Positions 61,789-64,000 of a DNA stretch of 64,000 bases are shown piece after piece. Below the pieces are notes generated by a model, which was not told where the DNA came from, ran no database searches, and saw only the letters and a list, made by a program, of their open reading frames with translations. This DNA is from Volvox africanus. Its lineage: Eukaryota; Chlorophyta; Chlorophyceae; Chlamydomonadales; Volvocaceae. The position numbers and the translations under genes were made by a program. The number at the start of each line of letters is the position of its first letter. The stretch's first letter is position 1. Location of the stretch: NCBI GenBank assembly GCA_030268105.1, contig BSDZ01000017.1:992001-1056000 (forward strand). Direction: 5' to 3'.

Positions 61789-63410
61789 TGAGTGGAGGGG
61801 TTGGAACTTGGTAATGATTAGGTTTCAGTCCATTAAGCAGTGGCATAAAAGAATATTCTGCGTGGAAGCAACAGATAGGGGATGATATTCAGGGGTAGGT
61901 GGGTACTGATATGGGTTTGCGGTACACTGTGGCTGAGGCATCGTGACAGTGCGATGGGGTGCAAGTGACAGTCGTGTGGGTTCAACGGAACGGCGAATTC
62001 CCTCCCTCACTGAGTAGGGTAGGGTCTCTGAGGACGGTCAAACTACCTCACTTGGGGAGTAAGGTATTTAAAACTTGACCACGAACAGGAAAATGTATTC
62101 GTGTGCTGCTTGTACTCTTGAGTTCCTGGCGTGAACTGATTCCGTGTCCTCCATGATGCCCCCGTGTTCCCCTTGGCAGTTCTGGCGCGGATACTGAGGT
62201 TACCCAACCTATGCTTTTCAGCTGTTCGGCTTATTTGTTATATTTCTTTGGGCTTGCAACTGGTGCCTCTGCTGCACGGGCATGTAGAATGCGGCTTGTG
62301 GGGCTCAAGCGGATGATATAGGTGATGGGAACCGTAGGTGGTAGTGAACTTGTTAGGAAAGGAAAGATGTGGCAACTCGCTTTGTGAGCTGGCGGGAGAG
62401 GTCTTCACGCTATTGCCAGCTCATTGTTTTCCGGGCGTCGGTCAAGTTGCCGTCGTGGTATACCCTCACTGGGGACTTGGAAAGTTCACCTGTGTGATCC
62501 GGCTGGTTCGTATCCTTTATGTGGGCACGTCTGAAGAGTCAGGTCTGACATATGCGTTCTGCGATCGATGGGAACGTACGTCGACTGTACCAGTCAATCA
62601 ACGGTCGCAGCAGCTGCTCAGTGCATTTTGCTTGGTCGCATACCCCGCATGCAAAATAAGAACAACCAGCAATCCTACATATTTCAGACGATAATTATCG
62701 CTCCTGTTGCCTCCTCCCTCTGAGTTTAGGGGCATCAACTATCAGTCATCAACCGTTCAATTGCACTTTCAATGCGAAGTTCATAAATTTAGCTGTGATG
62801 ACCAAGAAGAGACGGGCACCGCTAAGGCTATCGCCAGCCGACGCATATGACGCAGATGCTGACAAGGGACGCGAGGCCGGACCCCGGGCAGCTCCAAACA
62901 CAAATTTCCTTGGTCGTCTCGTACGTGGTGTTGCAACGGGAAACCAACGACGGATTAATGCAACCACGAGCGGAGCTGCGAACATGGTGCGGCAACTTTG
63001 CAGATGAGCCAAATGTGCTCATACTACACAAACATTCCAATTCTTTTATATACAGTTATAATTTTGGACAAAATATTTGATTATTGTAGCCCTCGACCTC
63101 CCCCACCTGTCAACAAGTAGCTACCCGTAACTCCACTCAACCTTATCAGTTTTCCCGATAACTCCGAAGCGATCTTTTGATCATGGTTGAAATAATCCAA
63201 CTAAACGTATTGCCTCTGCTATGCTAGGGGCAACTAACCACTGCGGACACAAGGACACGGCCCAGGGCCAATCCTCTATGCAGCCTTATTTAGCATGCGC
63301 TCAAGAGTACCGTGCTCTGCTTCCCTTAACAACACTGCTGCTCCGTCTGCCCTCTCCCTGCAACCCGCCTGTCTACATCCTCCGGAACACACACACGGGC
63401 AGTCCATAGG
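61789..63410. other. Intergenic region, no firm gene
   Basis: A plus-strand frame at 62798-63007 (MTKKRRAPLRLSPADAY, 70 residues, TGA) begins with a basic stretch and could be a first exon or a small gene, but it has no recognised family and no in-phase link to the exon at 63.4 kb. Nothing else is supported. Confidence 0.35.
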
Positions 63411-63413
63411 CGC

Positions 63414-64000
63414 CACTGGGGCCGCAAGTCTTCGCTTACAGTTACACCAGGCTCGCTCCGCACGCTTCCAGACATTGCGCCGCGTGGTACTATCCAGCGC
63501 GGAGAAGCAGCGGCTAACACTATGTACGGCACTTCTTGCTGAGGTACGACGTGACGGTGCAAGGTGGGACGTCCGCCTCGGACTTATGCTTGCATATCCA
63601 GGCATACGATGGGTGGTTCCTCATCGCTCAAGGCGTTGAGTATCTGCCTCTGTAACCGACCTATGCAGGTGGCGCAGGGCTTCGGCTTCCGGCTGACAGT
63701 ACGCCAACCAGACGGCCACGAGGTCAGCGCACGGCAGGCTATGGAAGCCGCAGTGCAGCTGCACTCCCAGCCTTTCGAACAGGAAGATCACGAACCAGGT
63801 GTTTCCGTCATGGACGCCGATGCTGGCCTGCAGGCTGGAGACGGTCGTGGGGGCGACGGTGCTACAGGAGGAGGAGGTGTTGGTGGGGCCCTTGCCCCCG
63901 ACACGGTCGATGTGTTGGCGCCGCTAAGTGTGGAGCTGGGCTTGGGGCTGGAACCGGGCGACAAGGCGCTATCCAGACCGTCGAGAGAGCCACTCAAGTC
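63414..64000 (+). CDS. Partial gene of unknown function, runs off the window end
   Basis: Two exons join in phase 0: one ending at 63543 (helical, SLRLQLHQARSARFQTLRRVV then EKQRLTLCTALLAE, before a GTACGA donor) and one from 63669 to the window edge without a stop (VAQGFGFRLTVRQPDG, then a Gly-rich acidic linker and LAPLSVELGLGLEPGD). The beginning of the first exon is uncertain (acceptor near 63407-63412). No domain is recognised; the Gln/Arg-rich helix suggests a coiled coil. Both strands are open over the second exon, but the plus-strand reading continues the upstream exon and is preferred. Confidence 0.5.

Noticed and set aside
1..64000. CRISPR arrays, bacterial operons or prophage
   Set aside because: No regular spaced repeats, no Shine-Dalgarno-led gene runs and no phage genes. 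All supported genes have spliceosomal introns.

Overview
The window is nuclear DNA from a eukaryote, most likely a chlamydomonadalean (volvocine-type) green alga such as a Volvox relative. The reasons are genes cut into many short exons with GTGAG/GTAAG donors and pyrimidine-CAG acceptors, introns of about 100-700 bases (some longer), proteins carrying long Gln-, Ala- and Gly-rich linkers, plant-like versions of conserved proteins (a PEX3 beginning MDFVR), and TGTAA motifs (the chlorophyte poly(A) signal) a few hundred bases or less after two of the stop codons. The species is inferred, not proven. There are no operons, CRISPR arrays or bacterial signals. All gene models below were built by eye from reading frame, intron phase and family motifs; none is backed by transcripts.

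Layout. 0.86-6.45 kb (+): peroxisome biogenesis factor PEX3, nine exons. Two nearly identical ~290-bp elements in opposite orientation sit in its second intron and at 9.05-9.36 kb. 9.97-15.02 kb (-): a choline-transporter-like (SLC44/CTL) membrane protein, ten exons, convergent with PEX3. 15-21 kb: mostly non-coding, with a probable GH32-like gene fragment near 17.4-17.8 kb and a two-copy 156-bp tandem repeat near 19.9-20.2 kb. 21.4-33.97 kb (+): a low-complexity open frame (21.4-22.96 kb), followed by a large SWT1-like PIN-domain RNA endonuclease with a Gln-rich tail; the first may be the N-terminal part of the second. 37.09-40.28 kb (-): the ribosome-assembly WD40 protein GRWD1/RRB1. 40.96-47.41 kb (+): a protein of more than 1,500 residues with coiled-coil and Gln/Ala/Gly-rich stretches, divergent from GRWD1 across about 0.7 kb. 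50.02-52.18 kb (-): a small EF-hand-like protein. 54.63-58.52 kb (-): an FAD-dependent aromatic-hydroxylase-type monooxygenase. 60.32-61.79 kb (+): the mitochondrial complex I subunit NDUFA11/B14.7. 63.4-64.0 kb (+): an unidentified gene running off the window.

The genes are functionally unrelated, as is normal for a nuclear region: peroxisome membrane biogenesis, lipid-precursor or other solute transport, nuclear RNA quality control, ribosome assembly, respiration and a redox enzyme. The least explained items are the >1,500-residue repeat-rich protein, the EF-hand-like protein, the Gln-rich extension of the SWT1-like nuclease, and the mobile-looking inverted element pair around PEX3.
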